Assembly (NCBI GenBank): GCA_963513935.1
Contig: OY740766.1
Coordinates: 5,859,000 to 5,922,999, forward strand
Reading direction: 5' to 3'
DNA length: 64,000 nt
From: Aphrophora alni
Taxonomy: Eukaryota; Arthropoda; Insecta; Hemiptera; Aphrophoridae
Made by a program: the position numbers and the translations under genes
Notes under the pieces: model-generated
Told to the model about the DNA's origin: nothing
What the model saw: the letters and a program-made list of their open reading frames with translations, nothing else
Database searches by the model: none
In this document: positions 34,783 through 49,481 of the stretch, one piece after another
Layout of the letters: every line of letters starts with the position of its first letter
Numbering within the stretch: position 1 is the stretch's first letter

Positions 34783-34784
<2 letters not shown>
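33141..34784. other. AT-rich non-coding DNA
   Basis: No gene. Contains ATATATCCGTTATGAGGTCC at 34253, the beginning of a short repeat also present at 24565 and 44750. Confidence 0.3.

Positions 34785-34848
<64 letters not shown>
34785..34848 (+). repeat. (CT)n microsatellite
   Basis: About 32 perfect CT units. It pairs with the (GA)n tract at 34911-34943 to make a long palindrome around the hairpin at 34859-34905. Confidence 0.97.
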
Positions 34849-34851
<3 letters not shown>

Positions 34852-34858
34852 AGGGGTA

Positions 34859-34905
34859 GGTTGCCCTTGGGTGAAAAGTGTATCGTTTTTCACCAAAGGG
34901 CAACC
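34859..34905. repeat. 20-bp hairpin nested between (CT)n and (GA)n
   Basis: GGTTGCCCTTGGGTGAAAA (34859-34877) faces TTTTTCACCAAAGGGCAACC (34886-34905) with one mismatch and an 8-bp loop. With the flanking CT and GA tracts the whole 34785-34943 block can fold as one long hairpin. The copy at 50457 has only the left arm. Confidence 0.85.
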
Positions 34906-34907
34906 TT

Positions 34908-34910
<3 letters not shown>

Positions 34911-34943
<33 letters not shown>
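34911..34943 (+). repeat. (GA)n microsatellite
   Basis: About 16 GA units followed by a short G run to ~34950. Confidence 0.95.
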
Positions 34944-34950
<7 letters not shown>

Positions 34951-35205
34951 TGGCAAATTACTATTATGCACTCGTCCCAAGGGGACTTATGAGTCGGACT
35001 CTCCGAATGGCCTACCGACTAAAAGCTTCCTCTTTCCCAGGCATTATTTCCCTCCAGTACCGCTCTCGCATTTCATCAGAGTGGTGCATCATTTAGCTAC
35101 TTATTGCCCAGAGGAATGTGAATTATCGATTTAATTTCCCAACTCTTTCCAATTTGTCTCACCAGACTAAGCCCTATTATTATTTAATCTATTACACGCA
35201 AAACT

Positions 35206-36306
35206 CTCTCTCTCTTCGTCAATCTATGGAATTTGTCAAACTCATTTTGTGAAAAGATGGACTCATAAAAAATTTAAAATTTAATACGGAGTGCTCACTC
35301 ATAGTGAATATGGGTACAGAGCATTCCTGAGGTCTTCTAATTGGATCTACACTTTATTCATCTTGTCTTTAATTAGCCTATATATCATTCTTTGATCTTT
35401 TCTACAAGCCTCTTAACTTACTCTTGTTCTCTCTACGTTAATTCCTTTCATCTTTATTTTTAAGGAGAAGTCTTATCTTTAAACAACAACAACAACAAGT
35501 TGGAGTATTTGTGTTGTAAGAGATTACATTTGGGACCGAATCGTTTAAAGTTTTAAAAATTAGTGTTAAAATAATTTTCAGTTTATTTCAAGATTAATTT
35601 TCACGCTGAATGACTCAACATTTTACAGTTTTATTTGGGACGATATTTTAGTACTCAGACCTCGCTATCCAGTAGCATGAAGCTGAATTTCAGTTTTGTA
35701 TTGGAGGTTTTTGAGAGACAAAATCGGAATGCCGTTTGTGGACCTCAGCAGTTGGCTATCTTCTAGTGCATCTCAATTATTTGAGTGTGTAGGGAAGTGT
35801 TGAGATACAAGGGGCATCGCTTCAAACTCAACAGTTTGCGTGAATATTTTGACATCCGTTGAAAAGTTTTACTTGAGTTTTCGATTCCCAGAATCTTCAA
35901 ACTCGATTCTAGTGATTTAAACATTTAAACAGCTTTCAATTAATCTCTTTACTGCTGGATTAGTGCATGAAATTTTGTGTGAAGTGTTTCCTTGTCAGTA
36001 TAAAATATAATTGGTAAATTTTAGCCAGGCTAGCCTCTCGATGACATCAATTCGTAGGCTACGTTGTGTCTATAGTTTAAGTTTATAAAACAGCCTAAAT
36101 TTGCTTTTATTCGATTTAATCTCAGTAGATACCAACCGATACGTTGCAATGTCGTACAGAATGATTTAATTTTTGTCAAGATTATTTAAGGTGAGAAGCC
36201 TACAAACAGTGGTTGGCAAAACAATTTATATATTATGATTCTATTTTATTGAACTAATAAATTATTGTTACATTGAACTTATTTACCAAAAAAATAAATT
36301 CGGATT
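35206..36306. other. Non-coding DNA upstream of the Penelope-like remnant
   Basis: I cannot recognise RT motifs here, so the Penelope-like element appears 5'-truncated. No other gene supported. Confidence 0.3.
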
Positions 36307-37060
36307 TTGGTAGACTTTACATCTAATTTCATTGTATGTAGTAACATGTTTCGCTTTGACATAAAAAAATTAATATTCACACCATCCCAAATGTCAAAAA
36401 ACAGCTGCTTATTGTTACATACACTTATCACAATACCACTCAAACAGGTAGATTACTTGGAACAACTGAATACAATTAAATATATTACTATAGCCAAAGG
36501 TTATAAATGTTCTATGATAAACGCCTTATTAAATACAAAACAAAATGAAAGCATTAAATCTTTACAACCCCAGGAAAAACTACATACATAGCTAGTAAAT
36601 ACGAAAATATACTACAGAGTGTAATTTCAAAGTATTTTAAAAAAATTAACGTTATTTCAGCATTTCGGACCAATAACAACATTCAAAAACTTCTTAGTCA
36701 AAAAGCAGACAAAGAATCAAAATATAAAACTAGGATTTATTGATTAATTTGTGATAAATGCGATTCATTCCACATAGGCCAAACAATGAGAGCGTTTCAT
36801 CAGATTCAAAGAAAATTTGCCGTAAAAGAACACAGATGGCAATAAATCTAATTATGCACGTCACCTGATAGACGAGGACCATAGCTATACGGATTTCGAA
36901 ACCAATTTGATACCATTAATATGTGCAAGAAAGGCAAAATTATGGATACTATCGAGGAGTACGAAATATTCAAAGCTTCCAAAAACAATGAAAACCAAGT
37001 TATGAACGTCCATTTCCATTTTTCCTCGAACACGCTCCTGCATGTTTTTTGTTGACAGAT
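36307..37060 (+). pseudogene. Decayed Penelope-like element: linker and GIY-YIG endonuclease
   Basis: The first ORF (36307-36591) reads PLKQVDYLEQLNTIKYITIA then KGYKCSMINALLN, the post-RT linker of Penelope-like elements. After a stop the same frame continues KYFKKINVISAFRTNNNIQK ('FKxxNVxIxFKTNNTI') and then LICDKCDSFHIGQTMRAF, the GIY-YIG core where the usual YKLxCxxCxxFYIGQTGRxF is nearly complete. A shifted frame gives ARHLIDEDHSYTDFETNL and the original frame resumes with KKGKIMDTIEEYEIFKAS. At least three stops or frameshifts make it inactive. The RT domain itself is missing. Normal role: target DNA nicking for retrotransposition. Confidence 0.7.
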
Positions 37061-37891
37061 AACATATTTATCATTAAAAACTTGTCCACAAATTGTATTG
37101 TTTCCACAAATCGTATTTTCTTTTTCAAAACCGTCGCCCATACATATTATTTTGTCATTATTAAATCTCTCAAAAAAATACATGCCACGTTGCATTCAAA
37201 CATGCTTTAATAGTTTTTGAGCTAACCTGAAAGATCTTAAATAGTTTAAAATAAATAAAATCAAACAATTGTCAATTCTCAGAAATATCTCTCAAATATT
37301 CGAGAAAGCAATAAAGATGATACTCAAGTTACAGAGAAGGGGAGCTTAATTTTGAAATTCGCCTGGAGAAATTACGTGAGCTGTTTATTGAATATGTTGT
37401 CTTTTCTAAGCAAAAGAAACTTTCCTACTCCACAAAGTTATTATTACAAGAAAACCATTGAATACGTTTCAATACACAAGTGACTTTGAAATAACTCAAT
37501 GCGGAAATCTAATATTTCACTAGTCCAAACCCGGCAAAGTTATATGTGCATTGGTCCTAATCATATCAACAAGTTTGGAGTGGTTATTATTATTATAAGT
37601 ATCTCTAGCAATCACAATTTTGCTCCAATTATTCTCAAATATGTAACGAACATGTTAATGTAATTATATGTAATTAGTAATTAGTAATATGTAATTAGTC
37701 AAGTTTGTTAACAATAAACACGCTTATACAGTTTCAAAATGACGACTCAAAAACATTTTCTTACCCATTGTTTTGCAATAATAGAAATAAATAACTAATT
37801 TACTTCAAAATGAGCAATACTTATGGAAACTTCACTCGCCGAATTAGAGAAACATAATTTTTCAACAACAAACACAGTTTATTAGCAACAA
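37061..37891. other. AT-rich DNA, probably 3' part of the Penelope-like copy
   Basis: No coding motif. It lies between the GIY-YIG remnant and the ribozyme-like motifs at 37892-38027, so it may be the untranslated 3' part of the same element. A tandem GTAATTAGTA motif is seen at 37665-37700. Confidence 0.3.
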
Positions 37892-37925
37892 GACAACGTT
37901 TCGATTACTAAGTCATCATCTAGAG
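37892..37925 (-). ncRNA. Degenerate hammerhead-like motif
   Basis: Minus strand CTAGATGATGACTTAG, TAATC, GAAACGTTGTC: recognisable CTGATGA-like and GAAAC..GTC boxes, but with an inserted base in the first box and only a weak stem II. Such GAAACGTTGTC motifs are typical of terminal repeats of Penelope-like elements, and this one lies ~0.8 kb 3' of a Penelope-like coding remnant. Confidence 0.35.
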
Positions 37926-37993
37926 TTTTTACATGTACGTAGCAGTAATAGGTTATCTGAAGTTAAGCGCCACGACGATTCGTAACAAATAAC

Positions 37994-38027
37994 AACTGAA
38001 GATGACGTGGTTCTGAAACGTCATCTT
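37994..38027 (+). ncRNA. Degenerate hammerhead-like motif, opposite orientation
   Basis: ACTGAAGATGACGTGG, TTCT, GAAACGTCATC on the plus strand, the same orientation as the Penelope-like coding remnant. The CTGAAGA box departs from CTGANGA by one base and stem II is weak. It forms a divergent pair with the motif at 37892. Confidence 0.3.
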
Positions 38028-38039
38028 GAACAAACAATA

Positions 38040-39515
38040 TTGTTTAAATTATGTTTTCATTCATTTGGTGATAAAAATTACTTAAATTTTTATACCTAGT
38101 AATACCAAATCTTAATTTCGTTACAAAAAATAACAAGTTTATATAAAACACCAAAATTATAAGTCTGGATATATATTTTTCCTGAAATCAATAAATATGA
38201 AGCCCACATTACTTTTCTATGGTTTAGAAACTATTTAACATCGGTTTACAGATACTGATGACATTTTGTTTGTACTAACAGGGTAAACACGTTAAACCTG
38301 AAGTAATGTTTAAACAATTTCCTGCTTTAATGTACTCATGTATTTTATTTGAAACTCGATTTTGACGTAATTGTTTACGATTGTGTAAAATGGAGTATTT
38401 TGTAATTCTACAGCTAATGATACCAATCTATTATGTATATTTCAAGAGGAAATTTAACATCTTTATCCATATTGATGTAATTTGGTTCCTCCAAAAAGAA
38501 TAAACATTTTTAAACAAAGATTTTTTTTTTACGTTTTGTTTTTACTACTTTTTTAACACTCTCATAACAGAGTTCTCATAAAATTTGATTTTGGGTTATC
38601 TAAAAATGTGTTTCTACACTGAATTATATAAGCCCCAAATTTCAACGACAAAAAAAAAATAGTTACAACCTAAATTGTCCTCTGTTTATCTAGTAGATAT
38701 AGCTATCCACCAACTATTGTGTGCAAGATTTTCCGGGTGCGATTTCCGTGGAAGTTGTAAATAAGTTGCGGTGTTGACCCAATATCTTTCGTTCAATTAT
38801 TACCCAGCATTAAGGGAGTTAAAATTTAGTAGCGGAAGCTATAATTACAGCGACGGAAACCCAATAAACTACACATCAATAAGATGACGACCCGGACAGG
38901 TCGTACAACGGGTATTGCGTTAAGATTTTTATTTTTTTAACTGAAAGTTTGGACAAGCCTGAATAGTGAATAAAAATTTCCTTACCAGATACAACTAATT
39001 ATACGCTCGTAAATATGCTATCCTGTAAATTACAAAAAATAAGAATAGTAGACAAACACCGTCATAGCCAACTTGTTTTAGACTAATCTTTGGGTGTCAA
39101 AAAATTATCTAACTGGGGGAATTGGTAATACTTTCAAACAAAATACTAAGAGACAAAACATAAACAATATTGACGGTAGAATGTTTTCTAAGAATCTGAA
39201 AAATCATTAATGTAGGTTGTTATTAAAGTATTTGTTATATTTTGATTTTTTTTTTTTAACGCTCTTTTAACGGTTTTATAAATATGTTCAATTTTTTTGC
39301 AGATAAATTTAGAATTAAATTTTTTTTTTTAAGGAAAAACTACTCGCAATTCGAAAATATGCATACTTAAACATATTTTGGAGAGACGAAAGATGTTTAC
39401 CTTACGTGAAATTTCAGGTATTTTAAAAATATTTTATAAAAAGTGATTCACATTCCATTTTGCTGTTATAGTTTTGGCCAGCTTTTAAGGTTTTTAGTAA
39501 AAAAAAAATTTTTTT
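38040..39515. other. AT-rich non-coding DNA
   Basis: No gene; many T and A homopolymers, leading into the satellite array. Confidence 0.3.
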
Positions 39516-40240
39516 AAGTGATAGAGAACATATGACCTTGGGTTTTGATGTAATACCTTCCTGAATATTACCTTTTTTTCAATTTTTTCTTTTTATATAA
39601 ACGGGTTTATATAGATAAATACAAGTTTTTTTTTTTTATTAAGTAATAGAGAACATATGACCTTGGATTTTGATGTAATACCTTCCTGAATATTACCTTT
39701 TTTTCATTTTTTTCTTTTTATATAAACGGGTTTATATAGATAAATACAAGTTTTTTTTTATTAAGTAATAGAGAACATATGACCTTGGATTTTGATTTAA
39801 TACCTTCCTGAATATTACTTTTTATCAATTTTTTTCTTTTTATATAAACAGGTTTATATAGATAAATACAAGTTTTTTTTTTTTAAGTAATAGAGAACAT
39901 ATGACCTTGGATTTTGATTTAATACCTTCCTGAATATTACTTTTTATCAATTTTTTTCTTTTTATATAAACAGGTTTATATAGATAAATACAAGTTGTTG
40001 TTTTTTTAAGTAATAGAGAACATATGACCTTGGATTTTGATTTAATACCTTCCTGAATATTACTTTTTTTCAATTTTTTCTATTTATATAAACAGGTTTA
40101 TATAGATAAATACAAGTTGTTGTTTTTTAAGTAATAGAGAACATATGACCTTGGATTTTGATTTAATACCTTCCTGAATATTACTTTTTTTCAATTTTTT
40201 CTTTTTATATAAACAGGTTTATATAGATAAATACAAGTTT
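39516..40240 (+). repeat. Tandem array, six units of ~122 bp
   Basis: Units start with AAGTAATAGAGAACATATGA at 39516, 39641, 39763, 39885, 40008 and 40129 (lengths 125, 122, 122, 123, 121 and a last of ~112). Each holds GGATTTTGATNTAATACC, TTCCTGAATATTAC and GGTTTATATAGATAAATACA. Length differences come from T-run slippage. Units 3-6 share ATTTAATACC and ACAGG variants absent from units 1-2, so the array grew from the right part. The 77-codon ORF at 39840-40073 is an accident of the repeat. Confidence 0.95.
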
Positions 40241-43200
40241 TGTTTTCAAAAAATTTAAGGTTATATAGTTTTCAATAGTTTAAGCCAAATTATCTAAATG
40301 AACTTTTCAAATCAGTTTTGACTCTTCGTTAAATAAAACAAAATGCTAACAATTTCATTGTTCATAACAATTATAAAGATTCAAGCGTTAATTTAGAAGG
40401 TGGGGTTGAAGGGTTTACTTAGACGTTTATTAAAGAGCGATTCCCCTTGTTGGATTTTTAATTCATTCACTCGTGAAGCTTTCCGAAAGATTGACGAAAC
40501 TATAAATCCTTTCGACACTTTTATACAATTCAAGAAAAAATAAGTTGTCATTCTGCTTTGAAGTTATTGCGATAATGATGGCGGTTTTCATATTAGTGGT
40601 ACATTTTATTCTGACAGTTGTGTATATAGAAATGAATATAGGATGTTTCGCGAGTGTTAATCAACTTAAAACGTGTTGTTAAATTATAAATACTGGTAAA
40701 TGATCAAAATCACTTCATGCTAATAGCCCGTTTTCAGTTTAGTTATTCTATACAAATGCAACCAAACCGTTTTATTGTAAAAAAAAACAAATTCTCTAAA
40801 GACACCTTAAAAATGCTTTACTTCACTTGAAGTTGCTTTATTAAAAATTATCTACTTGTTACACCATACCTATTATTTTGATTTAAAGAAATATTATTTA
40901 TGAAGTATTATAATTTTCGTAAGTATAGATTGTAAAGTATATTAGGATTAAATTTATAGATAAGTCACAAAAACTAGATAATTAAAATTGATTGAAGAAC
41001 GATTAACACGCACACACACAGACACATAATCCACAGGAAGAGTGAGAGGAGGACAAGCACCGATATAAGCGTCAGCACGCGGCATGGTGCACTGACGCCC
41101 AACTCTGTGAAACTCGTTCAAGCCCTGGCTCTGATCGATCCACCCACCCCTACCCTAACCTACAACAGTTAATGGTCTTCAAATACTTTGTCCTGGTGTC
41201 CATGACTTGATCATTCACAAAATATTATTTATTTTTAAATTTTATCTACACATATTTATGTAGTTGAGTAAAGGAATTTTGGTCTGGGTGAGACAGAATT
41301 TTATGGCTTAAATCAATTCTTTTGGAAATTTTTAAGCTACTCAAAACACCCCCCCCCCCATTGCACTTTCATAATTGTCTCTCTTTTAATTTTTTAACTA
41401 GTTAAAATTTAAAACGAAATTCCAATTTTTACGACTTCATTATTTATTTGTACAAGAAATCAAAATTGTTTAAAAATGCATTTTTTAAGTTATGTTCTGA
41501 ATATTATGACTTTACATTTATTATGTTTATTATTCTTGATAAAAAGCAGTTTTTCATAAAGCTTTATTAAAGTCCATCAACAATATCTATACATACAGTT
41601 AATGGCTTCAAATATGCATGTGTAAACTTTGAGGTAACAACAACTCGCCCAATCAACTTTGAACCCTCATTTTCTTTCTAATTTAACAATGAACAATTTT
41701 TTCTCCATAATTAGTATTTCGTAGGAGCTATAGAAATGGATACACTTAAAACAAAAACAGAAAAGCTACTATCTAATATTTAATTAATTACAGAATTTCT
41801 GTGCCACCCTCGTACTTCTTAACTGAGGGGCCGAATTTAAATATCGAGTTGTCAAATTAGTTCAGTGTTCTGTGCGTAGAACAAAATTAATTTATAATTA
41901 TAAGATATCATTGTTTCTTTTAACTCTAGACTAAAGTTTTATAATTATCTAAATGGCACAGTGATTATCAAATAGACCAGTAGCTTGACAAAACATGTGG
42001 TTAGACCTAACAAGTTTTGTTTCAGGAGGGGAATGTTTAGCGGATTGCCCTTTTGATGGCTACAAAGATAACATCATTTACTTTAGAAAATTGTAGATAT
42101 TGTATATATTATATTAATATATATTTATCACATATTTACTTCGACGTAAAAACAGAAATATAGAACAAGAGTATCTAATGCAACTACGCACTGACCACTG
42201 TACTATGGTTCATCGTTGCCATTCGAAAGTACCAATTAAACAGTGTTATTTGTAGATTTGCTGAAAATTATTCACTTTTTTAGCAAGCAGTTTTAATACA
42301 ATAAATTTATCATTTTAAACAACATGTCCTAGTATGTGTTTCACAAAAAAAATTGGAATCAGCTGTAATTGGAAATTCTTAAATAAATATTATTTTGTTG
42401 TTTTGTTCGGGAATTTATAACATCTGTTTTAAATGATTCTTACATAGTGTTTACTTTATTTTTGGGGATTCACGTTGTGTTGTGATGTTTCTGCTTTCAT
42501 TTTCCAAAACTAAACAGTTTATATGGCTTATTGAATGTCTGACAATTGGGTCTGAATTTTTATAACGCAAAAGTTAACGACTTTTACTGTAGATACTGTA
42601 ACATTAATAAAAATGATTACATATTTGATGAAACAACCACACAAATGTAATTATTCTAAACTTTAAACATTATTAATTAGAAACAAATAATTTTACTTAA
42701 ATTATTAATACGAAATTACTATCGCCTCCAAATGGACAAATTTTAAGTGTAACTTTAATATGTTCCTAAGATTTAAGCTGTAGAATCACCTACCACTGTC
42801 GAAAAGTGTTTTATGTCTTAATATAATCCATTATTATTTATAAAATAACGAACATTTTGTGTTCGATTCAAAACTAAATCTATATTCAGTTTTAAACCGG
42901 AAAATCCATTGTGAGATCTAAAATACCATCTTTAGAACAATGTAACCCAAACGGTTGATGATATTTAAAAAATTTTAAAGTGCTCATATCTATGCGTTGT
43001 TTCACGTTGTTACTTTCATGCATAACTAATATAGAAAATAAAAATGTATGTGATATGTCAAAAAATATCTGTGAATCTACCGTCTACAGCCCAAACGAGT
43101 TGACCAGTTATATCAAATTTGGAAAGTAAGCATTTCGGTCACATCTTAGGACGTTTTGTTCATTTTTCAATAACTCCAAATTTGGGGTCCCTACCACTAG

Positions 43201-43256
43201 GAAAAAAAGAAGAAACTTTAATGTAATAGCAGATATTTCTTGTTGAAACTCCATAT
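40241..43256. other. Non-coding DNA with one GC-rich patch
   Basis: Mostly plain AT-rich DNA. 41040-41170 is GC-rich, with CACGCGGCATGGTGCACTGA and, on the minus strand, GAGCCAGGGCTTGAACGAG, which resembles the tail of the SINE-like repeat at 11249-11500. It is probably another SINE relic. A C run lies at ~41350-41359. A possible 33-codon signal-peptide-like frame at 40578 is too short to call. Confidence 0.35.
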
Positions 43257-43402
43257 TCAAGGATAAATAAAGCAAAAGCTTAAAGTTTCAAATATTTTTT
43301 AATAATATGAATGAGCTACAATTGTTTCGCCTTGCGGCATCTACGGGCAACTGATGCATTAAAATATTTGAAACTTTAAGCTTTTGCTTTATTTATCCTT
43401 GA
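43257..43402. mobile_element. Perfect 42-bp inverted repeat enclosing a hammerhead-like core
   Basis: The arms TCAAGGATAAATAAAGCAAA... (43257-43298) and the exact reverse complement (43361-43402) flank a 62-bp centre. On the minus strand the centre contains ATGCC-GCAA-GGC-GAAAC followed by a palindromic ACAATTGT and an A, i.e. stem II, GAAAC box, stem III and cleavage base of a hammerhead, but its CTGATGA box is mutated (CGTAGATG). The arm perfection implies a recent origin. It could be two inverted truncated copies of one ribozyme-bearing retroelement or a foldback element. Confidence 0.6.
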
Positions 43403-46429
<3,027 letters not shown>

Positions 46430-46625
46430 TTTCACTAATTCATGACCAAACCAACCAATCAAAACTATTCATTAACTAAATATTAGTTTGGTAGTTTTCA
46501 GTTAAAAACTAAACATGAAACATTGACGACGTCTTTGAAAACTATGTATAAAGCTTGTTTCGATTGTGCTACAAACGATTCGGATAACATAAATCGTACT
46601 AGATTAAAATCGATCTTTTAATGAG
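46430..46625 (+). repeat. Dispersed repeat copy (CGTCTTTGAAA family)
   Basis: CAAAACTATTCATTAACTAA, TTTGGTAGTTTTCAGTTAAA and GACGACGTCTTTGAAAACTA occur in the family order. It directly precedes an unrelated repeat copy at 46665. Confidence 0.55.
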
Positions 46626-46664
46626 CGAGTTCAAGGTTTATATTTGGTTTAAACAATTATAAAT

Positions 46665-46880
46665 GAACAGGGACTTTTGAAAATGTTCCACACCAAGAGT
46701 GTTTTTTACCCATAAAACAAATATCATATCTTTGTTATTTATGGTTCGATTTTGATCAAAATTGGTATGTTGCTGTATTTGGGCGTAATTTATTTTCACA
46801 GCACCATTATTAGGGTTGTGCTAAAAATCTTGGATGCGATATATTCGCGTGCGAAACCGCTGGTAACAGCTAGCTAGCTA
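46665..46880 (-). repeat. Copy of the dispersed repeat seen at 20075
   Basis: The minus strand starts with TAGCTGTTACCAGCGGTTTC and continues through CCAATTTTGATCAAAATCG and ATAAATAACAAAGATATGAT to the GGAACATTTTCAAAAGTCCC part. It has no tandem expansion, giving the pre-amplification structure of the array at 20 kb. Confidence 0.7.
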
Positions 46881-48711
46881 TAATACAGAAAATGCTTTTT
46901 CCTTCAACTACTGTTGAAAGTAACTTTTTGCGCTTCTACTAAATTGTTGCTTTAAGACGCATAACAGTTTATTTTGCCCTCGAAAGCTCAAAGTAAATCC
47001 ATTTGATTAACAAGAGATGGTCAATGTATCTATATCGATGTTTATCTATCAACTGTTTCTAGTTACTATGGCAACAATGTCAAACATTTAATTACAAACA
47101 CTAGCCTCAGAAACGTGTTATTAATAATTACTATCGTTATAAACATGCGAGGGATATATTGAGGGTGAAGAAGAACTTTCATGTTCACCACCTATGATTC
47201 AATACAATTACATGAGCATAGTTTCTTTCGGCTCTTGAATAATTAAGAATTCCACATTCAATCTAATAACATGTAATTATACATACAACTAGTAAGATTA
47301 ACTCAATATATAGAGTAGGATACTTGAAAACCGGTGTCTTAATAAATTTTATTTTTATAGGACATTTTTAATTGTTTAATTCGAACAAAAAGTGCCTTTG
47401 TTACTCCACTGAGCGTCGCTCTTTTTATGTCAAGTAACAAAGGGGCATTTAAACATTCAAAGTAAAGTATTTTTTTTTTTAATTTTGCTCATAATAATAT
47501 GGGGAATAGCATTTCATATTAACTATGTACAAAAACAATTTGTTTCTTGAAGGGCTAAATGCGTTATTATTATTTGAATCAGGTGGTGATTCTGTTCGTT
47601 TTCATGTTTACACGTTTCACGCTTAAATCACGAATGTTCAATGGTCCATAATATTGCGGCAAATTTATCTTTAACATATGATATTTCACAATTTTCCTCC
47701 AACAAAGATTAAGGAATTTTACGATGAGGGTTCTACTTAGAACTAAGTTTCGGCCGGCTGTAGACTAATTTTCAAATCTTAAACTCAAGTGGCAATATCA
47801 GTAACATATTTCTACTTTTATATAACAAAACATTTTAAGTCAAGAAATAAATATCTGCTCATTAGATTTAAAGCACTTGTTATTTTATCATTTTCCATCC
47901 ATCATTCATTTTTCCATAATTACTAAACCTATATCATAAAAACTGCTAAAATTGACTCCAATGAATAGTCATCAATATTACGGAAAGTTCATAACCTAAA
48001 TAAAAATATCGTAACTTAAATAAACTTTGTGAAATAACCAAAACATCCAACTACGTAATGTGGCAATGTAGTCCAATCGAAAATCCAAACAACCCTTGAG
48101 AGGGACTTTAGAGTAGAAGAAAAGTTTTGGAATTTTAGATGAGATGACATTATTAACTGTTCCCTCTCGTGTTCTTCAAATATAGCCTCTGTTAGCAATA
48201 GGGGGCCATTATTAGCCAATAATAAACGAAACTTAAGACACATTGATAATATGATGCAAGCCTATCGTGCGGTAACCTAGTCACTTTAAACAATGATGAA
48301 AACATAACCTCTAAACACGCTAATGGTAAATTTATAACAGCTGATAGATAATTAACTTTGCTCTAGACACTGAAAACTAATTACTAATTAGTGGTTCGGT
48401 ATTGCATCAGATTTTCACAAAGTTTCCATTTTTAATAAATTTAACACAAATATGAAGTTTGGTATTAATTGGAGAGAAATTGTTTCCCAATAATTAATAC
48501 CTTATGTTTAGATTGTTTCATAATTATTAATTTTCATGAACATTAAAATTTGATAGGTAAGAAGTTTAATGTACTTTAATTTATTTTTACATTAAATAAA
48601 ATGTCTAAAAGTAAATAAACGGTTTGAGTTTATGGATGTGCGGTTTTCATCGTTAATGTTGTCGTAAAATTCTACATAAATATGACATAGAACTTGACCA
48701 CCTTCCCATTT
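46881..48711. other. AT-rich DNA with a small hairpin
   Basis: AAAGTGCCTTTGTTACT (47389-47405) and AGTAACAAAGGGGCATTT (47433-47450) form an imperfect hairpin, perhaps a tiny MITE. A 75-codon minus frame at 48016-48243 has no family resemblance. Otherwise nothing. Confidence 0.3.
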
Positions 48712-48895
48712 AAAAAATAAAGTTAAATTGAATTCAAAATGGCAAATCCAAGATGGCGGCCCGAATTTAAGAAATCATAATAAAATAGTTTTTATAAATG
48801 AAATAGTTTTCTCAATTCTAAATCTGCCTTCAAATTTCCTTTATATACGAGATATTAAGCCGTTCTCATACTTTTCACCCACCCTGTATATATAT
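48712..48895 (-). mobile_element. Terminal part of a mariner-like element
   Basis: The minus strand begins ATACAGGGTGGGTGAAAAGT (about 48876-48895), followed by GGCTTAATATCTCGTATATA and, further in, GCCGCCATCTTGGATTTGCC and TTTTTTAAATGGGAAGG. 'TA-CAGGGTG' ends and the CGCCATCTTGG segment are common near the termini of mariner-type elements and their MITEs in insects. No transposase coding follows, so it is a terminal fragment or MITE. Confidence 0.4.
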
Positions 48896-49481
48896 ACGTA
48901 GATCATGAAATACTCTTCAGGTTCATAAAAACAAATATAGAAGAAACTGGTTATAAGATATTTTTTGTTATCAGTGACAACAATTTCATAAATATTAAAG
49001 TAATGAGAAAGTTTGCACAGAACCATCTCTAAACATTGTGTATCCTTATCCTTCTGATTTTATTTTGTTCACTTGTTAAAGTATATTAGAAACAACTGGT
49101 TTAATTCTAAACCAGATAACATTTTGCGTTAATCTGATTTTGAAAAAGAAACTAGAAACGAAGAATGATCTGTATTCAAACCAATAAAACGACTTCATGA
49201 CTTTGAACACGATAAATTGCAGTGACTTTGTTATTCTTAAAATTAAAAAAAAAAAAATTGTTTCCATAAAACCTTGAAAGACAGATCGTAAAATATGCAC
49301 TGAAGATATTCAATGTCTTTATTGTTGAAGCATTGTCAATAATATGAAAAATAATAATATTTATGAGTTTGGAGAAAAATTTATAAAGCTAAATGTACAG
49401 CATGTTTCATTAATATTATTTTAACGTAGTGGAAATTTGATAATGTAAAAACACTCTTTAAAGGAAACCACTCGTATTCAA

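Larger units (their letters stand above)
34855..35205 (+). repeat. Dispersed repeat copy 1 (CACTCGTCCCAAGGGGACTT family)
   Basis: Shares more than 250 bp of near-identical sequence with 50457-50762: GCCCTTGGGTGAAAAGTGTA, CACTCGTCCCAAGGGGACTT, CTCTCCGAATGGCCTACCGA, CATTTCATCAGAGTGGTGCA and the end CCTATTATTATTTAATC. This copy has an 11-bp insertion (AGGCATTATTT) and the simple-sequence palindrome. High identity means recent spread. Possibly the 3' end of a larger retrotransposon; no coding part seen. Confidence 0.85.

Noticed and set aside
34706..35096. Overlapping ORFs of Leu-Ser and Glu-Arg repeats
   Set aside because: Pure translations of the (CT)n and (GA)n microsatellites.
39516..40240. 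CRISPR-like appearance of regular repeats
   Set aside because: The repeats are contiguous ~122-bp units without unique spacers, in a eukaryotic sequence; it is a tandem satellite. The same applies to 20190-21050.
40578..40682. 33-codon frame starting MAVFILVVHFILTVVYI, like a signal peptide
   Set aside because: Too short and without a good splice donor; hydrophobic starts occur by chance in AT-rich DNA.
48016..48243. 75-codon minus-strand ORF with reasonably mixed composition
   Set aside because: No recognisable domain, no splice or start context, and no second copy; too little to call.
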